A DNA stretch of 64,000 nucleotides from Cycas panzhihuaensis (taxonomy: Eukaryota > Cycadophyta): NCBI GenBank assembly GCA_023213395.1, contig CM041465.1:6696001-6760000 (forward strand). Reading direction: 5' to 3'. A program made the position numbers and the translations under genes. The notes beneath the pieces were generated by a model that was not told where the DNA came from, made no database searches, and saw nothing but the letters and a program-made list of their open reading frames with translations. Shown in pieces: positions 31,291 through 42,885 of the stretch; the first letter of the stretch is position 1, and each line of letters begins with the position of its first letter.

Positions 31291-31503
31291 TGTAAGACAA
31301 TCTGATATGTATCAGTTAACCAAACAAGAGAGCTTGCCTTTTCATTAGAGAACATGTCTATAAATACATGAGGTATTTGCATGCTCAATTGTAACCGACT
31401 CTTCTTTGAGTGTGACATGTGTTCACATCTCATGAAGCGGTTACTAAAGTAGTCTTTTCACCTTCTTCCTTTTTGTCTAGGACTTATACATTATATTCCA
31501 ACA
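31291..31503 (-). repeat. 3' LTR of copia F
   Basis: About 213 bp, TGTAAGAC...TTCCAACA in plus coordinates. TATTTATA on the minus strand is near 31358-31367, and the palindrome-like TGACATGTGTTCA is at 31413-31425. Confidence 0.75.
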
Positions 31504-31513
31504 CCCTCTCTTA
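31504..31513 (-). other. Polypurine tract of copia F
   Basis: TAAGAGAGGG on the minus strand next to the LTR; the same tract is at 46377-46386 in H. Confidence 0.8.
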
Positions 31514-31712
31514 ATGTCTAAGTCCTAGTTTGCTTCGTAGATCTTGAAGCTTGTCTTTTCCAAGTGGCTTTGTTAACATATCTGCTATCTGATCTCCTGC
31601 TGCACAGTATTCCAAATCCACTTCTTTACTCTGAACTTTTTCTCGAATGAAGTGATGATGAACTTCAATATGCTTTGTACGGGCATGAAGCACTAGATTC
31701 TTGGTGAGCTTG
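31514..31712 (-). pseudogene. RNase H C-terminus of copia F
   Basis: Carries LHARTKHIEVHHHFIREKV and ADMLTKPLGK, the standard copia pol end. It is separated from the rest of RNase H (32771 onward) by the solo LTR with target duplication GCTTG; the Lys-Leu codons of the CDNQSAIKL motif are at the junction. Confidence 0.9.
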
Positions 31713-32765
31713 TGATCCCAAAAGAGCTTAGTTGGTGAAGAAGTCAATTATCAACCTTTTCTCCTTGAGATCCTGGGAGTTAGTGTAGAAATCTCAATAA
31801 CATCAAAACAACAATGATCCTATGAAAGGAAAATTCTACACCAAATAATTTATTCTTGGAATTGATCCAAAAGTATGAGGAATAATACTTTTATTAAACC
31901 ATGAAAATCTCCATTTAATGGTGGAGAAATCAACTAGCAAAAGAATGGTAAAATTACAAGGAATAAATGTTACAATTATACCATAAGGGGGACTCCAACC
32001 CTCCAAATGCTTCTCCAAGGATGCTTCTCAAGTCAAGTCTCCAAGAACCACCTCTCCAACCTGTAGAAGGGCTCAATTTATAGAAAGAAACCTGAATTGC
32101 ATGTTTAACAAGTGGCAATCATGCAAGTATAATCACTAACCACCAGAATGCATGTTGTCCAAGTGGCCTTCATACAATTCTTAAAATGTTTCCACTTGTA
32201 ACAGATCTTAACGTACTCAAATTTAGCTCAAATTTGGTACACATATAGTAACGCATGTCCCCTCATCTTCCTCAAATTTGAAGCTCATTTTGATGTCATT
32301 TGACTGTGTTTTTATTCATTTAATAATAATATATATTTGCTATTTTACTACTGTCCAAGTGGCCTTCATGCCATTCTTAAAAGTTGTGGCTTGTAATCGA
32401 CCTTAACGGACTCAATTCAGCTCAAATTTGGTACACGTATAGGAACGCATGTCTCCTCCGCTTCCTCAAAATTTTAGCTCATTTGGATGTCATTTGGCCA
32501 TGTTTCTATTCATATAATGATAATATATATTTTCTGTTTTTTTCTCGCTAGTCAGGGATTAATTTTTATGCAAAGACAAGGCTTGAACTCTAATCAAATG
32601 ATATTTTCTGAACCCCACCTTTTGTACACATCTAGTGGGATGTGTCTTATCCCTTTAAACAAAATTTCATAGAATTTTGATACCATTTGGCCATATCTCT
32701 GTTACTTATGCCAATGCCTAGCATTTTCCGCATCCTGTAAACATATGGTAGATCCTCCTGGATCA
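31713..32765 (-). mobile_element. Solo LTR of the G chromovirus family
   Basis: TGATCC...GGATCA, 1053 bp, with target duplication GCTTG at 31708-31712 and 32766-32770. It matches the 865-bp LTRs of G but is longer because of an internal duplication. The internal region is absent, as expected after LTR-LTR recombination. Strand is given to match the LTR direction in G. Confidence 0.92.
32156..32547. repeat. Internal tandem duplication in the solo LTR
   Basis: Two copies about 196 bp long, each beginning TGTCCAAGTGGCCTTCAT (first near 32156, second near 32352) and ending in a TTTGCTATTTT / TTTTCTGTTTT stretch. G LTRs have one copy. The two copies differ at many positions. Confidence 0.85.
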
Positions 32766-32770
32766 GCTTG

Positions 32771-34150
32771 ATAGCACTTTGATTGTCGCAGTGAAGTACA
32801 GTTGGACCTCTTTGCATTTGGTTTAGATCTTTCAAGAGTTGCCTTAGCCAGATTGCCTCAATGGTTGCACTGACTGCTAATTTGTATTTTGCTTCTATTG
32901 AGAATAGTGCAACTGTTGCTTGTTTCTTACTGCTCCAAGAGATTGGAGATGCTCCTAGAAAGAAGCAATATCCACTGGTGGATTTCCTCTGTTCCTTATC
33001 TCCGGCCCAGTCTGAGTCGCAATAACTTGTCAACTGAGATGTTTTCCCTTTTGGGTAGACAAGCTTCAATTCAGCTGTGCCCTTTAGGTATCTCAAAATT
33101 CTTTTTGTTGCTCCCCAATGTGTCAAGGTTGGTTCTTGCATGCATCTGGATATTCGACTCACTGAATAAGAGATGTCGGGCCTGGTGGTCGTGAGATACA
33201 TCAGACTTCCAATGAGTTGTCTAAACAATGTAGCATTGGCTCGAGGTTCTTTGTCACATGGAGTTAAGTCATAGTTTGCTTCCATTGGAGTGGCGCAAGG
33301 ATTGCAATCCAACATTTCGAACCTTACAAGTAGATCCTTGACATATTTACTTTGAGATAGAGTGATTGAGTCTTCCTTTTGGTTGACTTCTATCCCCAAG
33401 TAGTAGTTTAGAAGTCCAAGGTCTGTCATTTCAAATTCCTTTTTCAGTTGTTCTTTGATGGTTGAGATGGACTCAATGTTATCCCCAGTAAGTATCATGT
33501 CATCAACATACACGGCTATTATGCTGATCAATCCATTTTCCTCTTTTACATACAGGCTTGAATCTGAGTTGCATCTATGAAACTCTTCTTGACAAAGATA
33601 TGCATCTAATTTTGCATACCATGCTCGTGGAGCATGTTTTAGCCCATACAATGCCTTTTTTAATTTGCAGACCAAGTGTTTTTGTCCTTCGTTAATGTAT
33701 CCATCAGGCTGTCTCATGTAAACTTCTTCCTCTATTTCTCCATTTAGGAAGGCACTTTTGACATCCAGTTAATATATTTTCCAATCCTTTTGGGTAGCCA
33801 ATGCAATTATTGTTCTCACTGTGTTGAGTTTTGCAACTGGTGAGAATGTTTCTTCATAGTCTATCCCAGTTGTTTGAGTGTAGCCTTTTGCCACAAGCCT
33901 CGCTTTGTGTTTTTCGATTTTTCCATTCACCCCTTCTTTTATCTTGTAAATCCACTTGCAATTGACTATAGGTTTGTTTGCTGGTGGTTCAACTAACTCC
34001 CAAGTTTTATTTTTAACAATGGAGTTCATTTCAGTGTCCATTGCCTTCCTCCACACTGTCTGGTCTTGTGCCTCGATGAATGTTTGTGGTTCCAAGCCGT
34101 TGTACAAAGCTTTGTGCCTCAGGCTCCTAGTTCTGTGAGAGTGAACCTCT
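32771..34150 (-). pseudogene. Reverse transcriptase and RNase H of copia F
   Basis: RT begins in 33769-34150 (KARLVAKGYTQ, YEETFSPVAK) and continues in 32771-33717 with KKALYGLKHAPRAWY and intact catalytic YVDDMILTGDN. RNase H follows with YCDSDWAGD, STSGYCF and CDNQSAIKL. A TAA near 33769 (SQLDV position) separates the two frames. The RT core itself looks undamaged over more than 300 codons, but the gene is split by the solo LTR and by G. Confidence 0.92.
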
Positions 34151-34155
34151 CCTTT

Positions 34156-35020
34156 TGATCCCAAAATAGAGCTTAATTGATGAAGAAGTCAATTATCAAC
34201 CTTTTCTCCTTGAGATCCTGGAAGTTAGTGTAGAAATCCCAATAACATCAAAACAAAAATGAGCCCACAAAAGGAAATTCTACACCAAATCATTTATTCT
34301 TGACATTGCTCCAAAAGTATGAGGAGTAGTACTTTTATTAAACTATGAAAATCTCCATTTAATGGTGGAGAAATCAACTAGCAAAAGAATGGTTAAATTA
34401 CAAGGAATAAATGATACAATTATACCATAAGGGGGACTCCAACTCTCCAAAATGCTTCTCCAAGGATGCTTCCCAAGTCAAGTGCCTTTCACCTCCAAGA
34501 ACCACCTCTCCAACCCGTAATAGGGCTCAATTTATAGAAAGAAACCCAAATTGCATGTTTAACAAGTGGCAATCATGCAAGTATAACCACTAACCACCAG
34601 GATGCATGTTGTCCAAGTGGCCTTCATGCAATTCTTAAAAGTTGCGGCTTGTAACTGACCTTAACGGACTCCAATTCGGCTCAAATTTGGTACACGTATA
34701 GCAACGCATGTCCCCTCCGCTTCCTCAAAATTTTAGCTCATTTGGATGTCATTTGACCGCATTTTTATTCATTTAATGATAATATGTATTTGCTGTTTTT
34801 CTGCTAGTTGTGGGATCAATTTTATGCAAAACAAGGCTTGAACTCTAATCAAATGATATTTTATGAACCCCACCTTTTGTACACATGTAGTGGGATGTGT
34901 TTTCTTCCTTTACACAAAATTTCATATAATTTTGATACCATTTGGCCATATCTCTTTTAGTTATGCCAATGCCTAGCATTTTCTGCATCCTGTAAACATA
35001 TGGTAGATCCTCCTGGATCA
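34156..35020 (-). repeat. 3' LTR of G
   Basis: 865 bp, same length as the 5' LTR. CTATAAA on the minus strand at 34531-34537 is the likely TATA box. Confidence 0.95.
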
Positions 35021-35037
35021 TGGCTCCCCTTCCTTGG
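35021..35037 (-). other. Polypurine tract of G
   Basis: CCAAGGAAGGGGAGCCA on the minus strand abuts the 3' LTR. Confidence 0.75.
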
Positions 35038-35066
35038 AAAATAGCCAACTCCTATTTGGCTTAGAA

Positions 35067-36560
35067 TTAGAGATGGGGGAAGTATTGTTCTCCTTGTTGC
35101 CTACTAAACCACTTGGCCTTACTAGGCAATTGTCCTGCTACTCCAATCCTGAAAGATTCATGTGTCTTATGTCTTGTTTTGGTAGAGTTTCTCTCCAAGA
35201 TACAATCTTCCTTGAGAGGCTCCTCACTTTCCAAATACAAGTCATCAACTGAAGGTAAAGTGAACTGGTCATGTTCCTCATCTAGCATGGAGGGCTCAAA
35301 GAGTTTTAAGTATTCAAGATTTATTCGAATATATTTGCATATAAGGTGGAAGATCAAGTTGGAAAGCATTGCCACCTACTTTTCTCAAAACCTTGAATGG
35401 TCCATACCTTATAGGTTTGAATTTCTTGCCTTCTCCTCTTAACCTCTCCTTGCTCAAGTATAACCATACTAAATCTCCTTCTTGAAAAGTACACTCTTGC
35501 CTATGCTTGTCATGTCTTTCCTTGTACTTTTGTTGAGTCCTTAGAAGTTGATCATGTACTTCTTTGTGGACTCTCTAGATCTTCTCCAAGTATCTTAAAG
35601 CCTCGTCATGCTCCTCCTTCTCTTTGACGGATCCTTCCTTAGCTTGTATGGAAAACTCTAAGTCAAATGACTTTGAGGCAAGTATCCCAAACAAACTTCA
35701 AAAGGTGCTTTAGAGTGTGATGCATGCATTGTTCTATTAAATGCAAATTGTAGAAAAGCCAATGATTCATACCAAGTCTTTGGATGCTTGAAATTGTATC
35801 CCCTCAATAAATGTACCAAAGTTCTGTTCACTACTTCGGTTTATCCATCTGTTTGAGGATGGAAACTTGTACTCCTCTTCAATTTGGTATCCATCATCTC
35901 CCATAGTGACTTCCAAAATGATGAAAGGAATCGAGTGTCCTGATCTGAAATGATGGAAGAAGGCAAGCCAAAATTCTTCCATACATGCTCAAAGAATAAC
36001 TCGCTGTTCTGCTTCTGTGATTGTCTTCTTACAAGGTATTAGACATATCATTTCTTGAACCTATCTACAACAACAAAGAGATAATCATGTCCCTTCCTAG
36101 TCATGGGAAGTCCCCCTAAGAAATCAATGGAGATACTTTCCCAAGGTCTAGTGGGAATAGGAAGTGGTGTATACAATCCTAATTTTCTAGAAGAAGGCTT
36201 AGAAGTATTACACATTACACATCCTTTTACATATTTTTTACATCATTTTACATTTTTGCCATACAACATATCTTCTCAAGTTTGCTAAAGTCTTCTATAC
36301 CAAGTGACCACTACTTTAAAAGTATGGGCTTCTCTAAGCCACTTGATCTTGTCTCCTTTAGATGGAACATAGAGTTGCTCCTTTGAAAAGTAGACCATCC
36401 TTCCAAGCAAGTGGGAAGGTCTTCCTTCGCTAGGTTCTCTAATTCTTCCTTCAAAGCTTCATCTTCATGGTACAAGTCTTTGTACTCTTCATGATGCATT
36501 GGCTCCACCTGCAAACTCATAAGAGAACTACAAACAAAAGTAGAAGAAGAAGTGGAACAA
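35067..36560 (-). pseudogene. Integrase with chromodomain-like tail of G
   Basis: Core motifs on the minus strand are SIDFLGGLPMTR (near 36120-36160), ISDQDTRFLSSFW (near 35920-35960) and a TEVVNRTL block with the catalytic Glu (near 35815-35850). The C-terminal domain has GDLVWLYLSKERL (near 35450-35490) and KPIRYGPFKVL. A tail (35067-35375) ends with a pattern like group II chromodomains (ILERN...KAKWFSRQQ) but with weakened aromatic positions. Stops and frameshifts, for example in VDRFKK-stop and PQTDG-stop, inactivate it. Confidence 0.82.
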
Positions 36561-37850
36561 GGTGGTCTAGATAACATATCGGCAATTTTGTTAGTAGATC
36601 CCTTTTTGTACTTAATTACAATATTGAATTCTTTGTAAATAACTCATCCACTTCATGTGTCTTGCTTGTTGTAATTTACTTTGGGTTTGTAAAAATTGAA
36701 GAGGCTTATGATCGGTATGAACTACAACCTCTTTTCCAAGTAAGTAGGACCTCCAATGCTTGCATGCTTGATGAAGTGCGAACATTTTTCGATCATATGT
36801 TGGGTAGTTTTTCACTTGAGGGGTGAAGACTTCCAAATGGTAAGCAATAGGCTTCCCATCTTGAATAAGGACAGCTCCCATCGCATTTCCACTTGCATCA
36901 GCTTCTACTTCAAAGGCCTTTGCAAATTTGGCATTGCCAAAACCGGTGCTTCACAAATTTTCTTCTTTAAAAGAAGAAAAGCTTCTTCCTCCGTGGAACC
37001 CCAAGTAAACTTTTTACTAGATTTTGTCAATCCATGTAGAGGTCTTTGCAACTTTGTGAGAAATGAAGAATAAACTTCCTCAAGTATTGACAAGCTCCTA
37101 AAAAACTTCTCACCTCTGTGATGTTTGTTGGCCTAGGCCATTTGAGGATGGCTTGAGTCTTGAGTGGATCAATGCGCAACTTTCCTCCTCCAACCACAAA
37201 GCCTAAGAAGATCAAGTTCTCCTTGCCAAATTCACACTTCTTCACATTAAGCTTCAAATGATGCTTAGCCATAGTCTTTAAAACTTCTTCTATGTCTCGC
37301 AAATGTTCCTCCCATGTGTTCTTGAAAATCAAAATGTCATCAAGATAGACAACAACAAAATTATCCAAGTAAGGCCTTAACATTTCATTCATTAGCCTCA
37401 TGAATGTTGCAGGAGCATTACACAATCTGAAAGGCATAACCATCCATTAAAAGAGTCCTTGCTTTGTTTTGAAGGCCATCTTCCATGTGTCCTCCTCCTT
37501 GACCCTAACTTGATGATAACCGCTTTTCAAATCCAACTTAGTAAAATAACAAGCATGCTGAATTTGATCAAGCAAATCATCTATGCGAGGCAAAGGGTAG
37601 CGATTTTTAATTGTAATTTTATTCAAAGCACGAAAGTCTATACACATTCTCCATCCTCCATCCTTCTTAGGCACCAAGACAATTGGTGACCCACAAGGTG
37701 AACATGAAGGTCTTATGACCCCTTGATCAAGCAACTCCTCAACTTGCCTCTTTATCTCATTATTCTCTACAATGGAGTGCCTATACAAAGCAACATTAGG
37801 CAATGGTGCATCTCCTACAAGAGTGATTTCATGCTCTATCTTTCTCTTTG
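36561..37850 (-). pseudogene. Reverse transcriptase and RNase H of G
   Basis: RT is open from the gag frame to 37447 (VPKKDGGWRMCIDFRALN, FTKLDLKSGYHQVRV). A single TAA at 37444-37446 precedes VMPFRLCNAPATF and catalytic YLDDILIF (near 37330-37350). Frame changes follow near 37070 and 36900. RNase H at 36612-36881 has AYHLEVFTPQVKNY and VVHTDHKPLQFL. Confidence 0.9.
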
Positions 37851-39553
37851 GTGGTTGCCCATCAACATGTTGAAATAGAATATCATACCTTGTCTTTAAC
37901 TCCTCAATTTGTTGCATTTGTTTAGGTGATATAAGAAGAGTGTGAGTAGAAGGACCTTCTTCATCTCCTAGCTCTTCTTTTCTCCTTACCATTAAGATGA
38001 TGAATTTACCACATGCATTGATCATCCTTTTTGCTTGAGTGGTTGAAATTAATGCTATCTTATCCAAGTGCTTCTTTATGGCCTTTATGATGAAGCCCTT
38101 GTTATCCTTCATCAATCGATACTTTCTCTCCCTTCGATAGAAGAGTGCATCTCGATCCCACAAGTAGGGACTCCCAAGCACAACATGGCATACATCTAAT
38201 GGCACCACATCACATATTACTTCATCAACAAAATCATTAGTGATGGAAAATTTAAGTGTACATTGCTTTGATATTTGCATTTCCACATCTTTATGGATCC
38301 AACCAAGAGGATATGGGTGAGGGTGAGGAGTAGTTACCAACCCAATGCTCTTTACCAAACTTCCTGAGATCAAATTCTTTTGGCTCCCCGGATCTATAAT
38401 GGCACCAATAATATTATTTCCTACTTGAAGCTTCAAGTGAAATAGTTCCTCCCTTGTAGCATCATCTCCATAATTTGTAAGCAGAGTAACCTTCTCTTCT
38501 TCTCCTTCACTTTGAATCTCCACCTCAGAAAGTAGCGCTTTCCCTTTTTCCTTCTTTCTTAATTCCATATCCTTGATATGCTTTGGCTTTAGCTCTGGAT
38601 GCAACTTCCAACACTTTGCTGTAACATGACCACTAATATCACAATGCTCACAATAGTTAGAACTTTTAACAAAATTAGTTCTTTTCTTCTTTCCTTCTTG
38701 CCTTTTAGATGAGTGCAATTTAGGATTCTTTTCATACTTATTAGAAGTAAAAGTAGAATCTTTAGACATGAATGTAGATTTCTTGCTTTTACTTTCTATT
38801 GCCATAGCCATTCTACTTGCTTCTCCAATGGATTGAACCTTAAAAAGCCTTAGTTCCTTCCTTATGTATTCATGTAATCCTCCAATGAATTTCATAAGAG
38901 TGATATGTTCATCCATATTAATACCAAGTAGCATGCCGTGCTCAAAAAATAAAGAAGTATAGTCTTGGACACATACACCTCTCCCTTGGCGTAAATATTG
39001 CCAAGTGACCCATTGGTCTTCCTCGTGACCTATGGGGTAGTATTGCTTCTTTATTATTTTCTTAAAATCCATCCATGAAAAAGAAGATACATCATGAGTC
39101 TTCAAATATGCATTCCACCATGTCAATGCATGTTTACACAACTTGAGCCTAGCAAATGAAAGCTTTTGAGCATTACTATAAGCATAAATTGTGAAATAGG
39201 TTTCAAGTTGATCCAACCAATGGTCCAACTTTTCAAAGATTTACCTCTCCATCATAAGTTGGAATATCCAACTTTGCCTCCACCTTGAAGGGTTGATGAG
39301 ATGAAGTACCCTTGCTTTCTTCAAATGAGTGCTTTAAGGTCTCCTCCTCTTCCTCTTCATGGTTGTGGTCATATGTGGATACTCCTTCAACTTCCTTCTC
39401 TTTGCCTTTTCCCTTGACTAGAGGTAGAAGTTGGGTCATCATTTGCATCAAGACTTCTACGTTCTTCTCAAGCTTTTCAAATCTAATTTCTCCATCTTCT
39501 TTTTCAGCCATGGTGCTTGGATTCTTTCTTTGTCTTCTTGGTGATTGCAACAC
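37851..39553 (-). pseudogene. gag and protease of G
   Basis: The N-terminal part at 39233-39553 is followed by a frame change and then a 593-codon frame (37447-39228). The capsid has LDQLETYF, TWWNAYL and FKKIIKKQYYP motifs. The zinc knuckle CEHCDISGHVTAKC is near 38610-38650. The protease has IDPGSQKNLIS near 38375-38410, where the usual Ser/Thr after Asp is Pro. The protease end motif is VLGSPYLWDRDA. Compared with other copies this is the best preserved gag in the window. Confidence 0.88.
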
Positions 39554-39627
39554 AAGAAAAGCTTCAACTTTCTCTTTGTATCATTTCCTTGTTTGTACCA
39601 TTCAAGTCCCTACAACAAAGATCACAT

Positions 39628-39639
39628 GCTTTGATACCA
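39628..39639 (-). other. Primer binding site of G
   Basis: TGGTATCAAAGC on the minus strand, one base from the tRNA-Met site TGGTATCAGAGC and five bases from the LTR. Confidence 0.85.
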
Positions 39640-39644
39640 AAATA

Positions 39645-40509
39645 TGATCCCAAAATAGAGCTTAATTGATGAAGAAGTCAATTATCAACCTTTTCCCCTT
39701 GAGATCCTGGAAGTTAGTGTAGAAATCCCAATAACATCAAAACAAAAATGAGCCCACAAAAGGAAATTCTACACCAAATCATTTATTCTTGACATTGCTC
39801 CAAAAGTATGAGGAGTAGTACTTTTATTAAACTATGAAAATCTCCATTTAATGGTGGAGAAATCAACTAGCAAAAGAATGGTTAAATTACAAGGAATAAA
39901 TGATACAATTATACCATAAGGGGGACTCCAACCCTCCAAAATGCTTCTCCAAGGATGCTTCCCAAGTCAAGTGCCTTTCACCTCCAAGAACCACCTCTCC
40001 AACCCGTAATAGGGCTCAATTTATAGAAAGAAACCCAAATTGCATGTTTAACAAGTAGCAATCATGCAAGTATAACCACTAACCACCAGGATGCATGTTG
40101 TCCAAGTGGCCTTCATGCAATTCTTAAAAGTTGCGGCTTGTAACTGACCTTAACGGACTCCAATTCGGCTCAAATTTCGTACATGTATAGGAACGCATGT
40201 CCCCTCCGCTTCCTCAAAATTTTAGCTCATTTGGATGTCATTTGACTACATTTTTATTCATTTAATGATAATATGTATTTGCTGTTTTTCTGCTAGTTGT
40301 GGGATTAATTTTATGCAAAACAAGGCTTGAACTCTAATCAAATGATATTTTCTGAACCCCACCTTTTGTACACATGTAGTGGGATGTGTTTTCTTCCTTT
40401 ACACAAAATTTCATATAATTTTGATACCATTTGGCCATATCTCTTTCAGTTATGCCAATGCCTAGCATTTTCTGCATCCTGTAAACATATGGTAGATCCT
40501 CCTGGATCA
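39645..40509 (-). repeat. 5' LTR of G
   Basis: 865 bp, paired with 34156-35020, with CTATAAA on the minus strand at 40020-40026. Confidence 0.95.
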
Positions 40510-40514
40510 CCTTT

Positions 40515-41530
40515 GCTATCTTCGATTGTTTTCGTGTATCACTTGGGTACTTTCTTCTCCCTTTTTGTATCTCCTTTCGTTCTTGATTCTTCTGAGGATA
40601 TCTCTTCTTCTGAAGGTGTTTCTTCTTGAGGGATAGTGGGTTCCTCTGGAATGTCTTCTGATGTTATAGTGGATATTTCCTCTGAAGGAGCTTCTTGTAT
40701 GGAAGGCGGTTGGAAACCTTCAATTATCTTGACTTGAGTTTCGGCTTTGTCTTTCTCATTAAACACATCCCTGCTGACATAGATCTTGTTAGTTTTTGAA
40801 TCTATGCACTTGTAGGCCTTTGAGTTCTTGCTGTAGCCGATCATGATGCAGTCAATGATTTTTTAATCAAGTTTTATCCTTTTTTTATTGGGGATATGGA
40901 CAAAGGCCTGACATCCGAATACCTTGAGGTGACTGACATCAGGTTTCCTTCCTCACCATGCTTCTTCTGGAGTAAGACGATCCACTGCCTTGGTTGGGCT
41001 TCGGTTTAGCAAGTAACATGCAGTGTTGACAGCTTCAACCCAACAGGATTTTGGAGTTCCCTTTTCGTAGACCATGCTTCGTGCCATCTCCATGATTGTT
41101 CTACTTTTCCGTTCTGCAAGCTCGTTTGATTGTGGAGTGTATGGGGTTGTGAACTGTCTACGAATTCCATTTGCTTTGCAAAATTTTAGAAATTCCTTTG
41201 ATATATACTCCCCTCCGACATCATATCTGATGCATTTGATCTTTTCTCCAGATTCCAATTCAACCTCTGCTTTGAACTCTTTGAAACTATCAAAGGCCTC
41301 TGACTTGTTCTGAAGGAAGTATATCCATACTTTTTTGGTCAGATCATCAATGAAAGTTAAGAAGCATCTATGACCATTTATTGAGTGTGGGTTTATAGGT
41401 CCACATATGTCAGTGTGAATCAATTCAAGTTTCTTTTGTGCTCTCCATTTGCTTTCTTTGAGCAATGATGCATGTTGTTTTCGGTGTGACTTTTACATAG
41501 TTTATTCTCATTAAGATTTGTAGTTGTGCA
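40515..41530 (-). pseudogene. Integrase of copia F
   Basis: The core at 40953-41465 has HTDICGPIN, an altered second site (IRYDVGGEYIS, where IRSDGGGEY is found in H) and ELAERKSRTI with the catalytic Glu. The C-terminal, Glu/Pro-rich linker toward RT (KVPKWYTKT end) is at 40539-40844, with the frame broken at about 40870-40930. The zinc-binding HHCC segment found in H is missing: the frame passes directly from a piece ending near 41510 into the SKWRAQKKLELIHTD block. Confidence 0.88.
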
Positions 41531-42885
41531 GGCTTTTACATCAAAGCATATTGGGTGAGAAAGCAACTTATAAAGATCATTGCTTTCAAAACCTCTTGCG
41601 ATTACATTTCCGTTGTTTTTCATATCAAGGATGTGACAATATCCTTTTTCATCAAATACAGTTCTTAGCATTTGCTTGCTAAGTTGAGACACACAAAACA
41701 AGTTCATTTTGAGATTTGGCACTAGAAGTACATTTCCTATTTTTTTAATACCATTTTCCATTTTCACAGCTATTGTTCCAACTCCTTTGATGTCGAGTGG
41801 GTGCTTGTCTCCCAGTTCCATAGACTTGTTCGACATGTAAGGCTGAAGTGATTCGAACCAATATTCTCAACTAGTCATGTGTCTAGACGCTCCCGAATCT
41901 ATGTACCATATGTCTTTGTCTTGGAGTGCAACTGAGAGTGCAACAATGAAAGTCATCTCCTCTTCTTCGTCTTGGTCTACTTGCTCTTTGTTGTAGTTGC
42001 CAACTGGGTGTTTCCCTCTCTAGATGTCTGCCCTCCTTTGGGGACATTGATAGGGGTAATGTCCTGCCTGTCCACAGTGGTAAAATAGGTCAAAGGCTCT
42101 GCATGCACTTGCAAAATGACCATACTTACCACAGTTGTAACACATTCGAGGTGTTGGTGCACGACTGCATCCTCTGTTGTCAGACCATCTCCCTCGTGAT
42201 GGTGAATATGGTACATGAGTATGTGCTCTTCCTCTATTGCGACCCCTCAGTCCTAGATTCAGTCTAGAGACGAATGCATCTTCCAACTCTCTAGAGTCTT
42301 CATACCTTTTGTTCCTCTATTCCTGTCTTAACAAGAGTCCAGTCAAAGTATCCAATGTCATGGTGGCAATCTGGTCATTATTTGTTACAGTGTTTATTGT
42401 CACATCAAATGCCTTGGGCAATTTTCTAGCCACTATTTCGACTAGATCTTGATCAGAGATAGTTGCACCTGCACTTAGAAGATTGTTTTTCAAAGAGATC
42501 ACCTTGTGAATGAACTCGGTTACTATTTCTGAGTCTTTCATGTGGAGTTTGAACAACTCCTCCTTTAGGGCTACTATTCTAGCCTTGTTTCTTTGTCCAT
42601 AGAGATTCTCAAAACATGACCAGATGGCTTGAGTGGATGTCAATGTTTCTACATAAATAAGAAGGGAATCTAAAACTAAAAGTTTTAGGACTATGAGACC
42701 AACACTATCTCGCTCATCCCAACTAGCCTGATTTGCCCCTGCATCAGCAGGTCTCTTCTCTTGCCCGGTAGCAATCCTCCATGCATTTTAGCACGCAACA
42801 AGGCTTCTATCTTGATTTTCCAAATATGGTAATTGGTATCGGTGAGTTTATCTTCATTACATAAGGCAAGAATTGATGAGGCCAT
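41531..42885 (-). pseudogene. gag and protease of copia F
   Basis: gag starts at 42885 (MASSILALC, then YHIWKIKIEALL), with the capsid part 42317-42643 (FENLYGQRNKARIVALKEEL). Zinc knuckle CYNCGKYGHFASAC is near 42110-42150; a second knuckle has lost its first Cys (FYHCGQAGHYPYQC). The protease active site WYIDSGAS is near 41888-41912, followed by the LGDKHPLDIKGVGT and LVPNLKMNLFCVSQL region to 41531. Frame breaks occur near 42650, 42310 and 41970. Confidence 0.9.

Larger units (their letters stand above)
34156..40509 (-). mobile_element. Chromovirus G (Ty3/gypsy), complete, inserted in F
   Basis: 6354 bp minus-strand element, TGATCC...GGATCA, with target duplication CCTTT at 34151-34155 and 40510-40514. 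The two LTRs are both 865 bp and differ at only about a dozen sites by eye, so it is the youngest full element in the window. Gene order is gag, protease, RT, RNase H, integrase, chromodomain-like tail. Confidence 0.95.

Noticed and set aside
31713-32765. Start of a further complete element
   Set aside because: Both sides carry the GCTTG duplication and host copia sequence continues directly, so it is a solo LTR.
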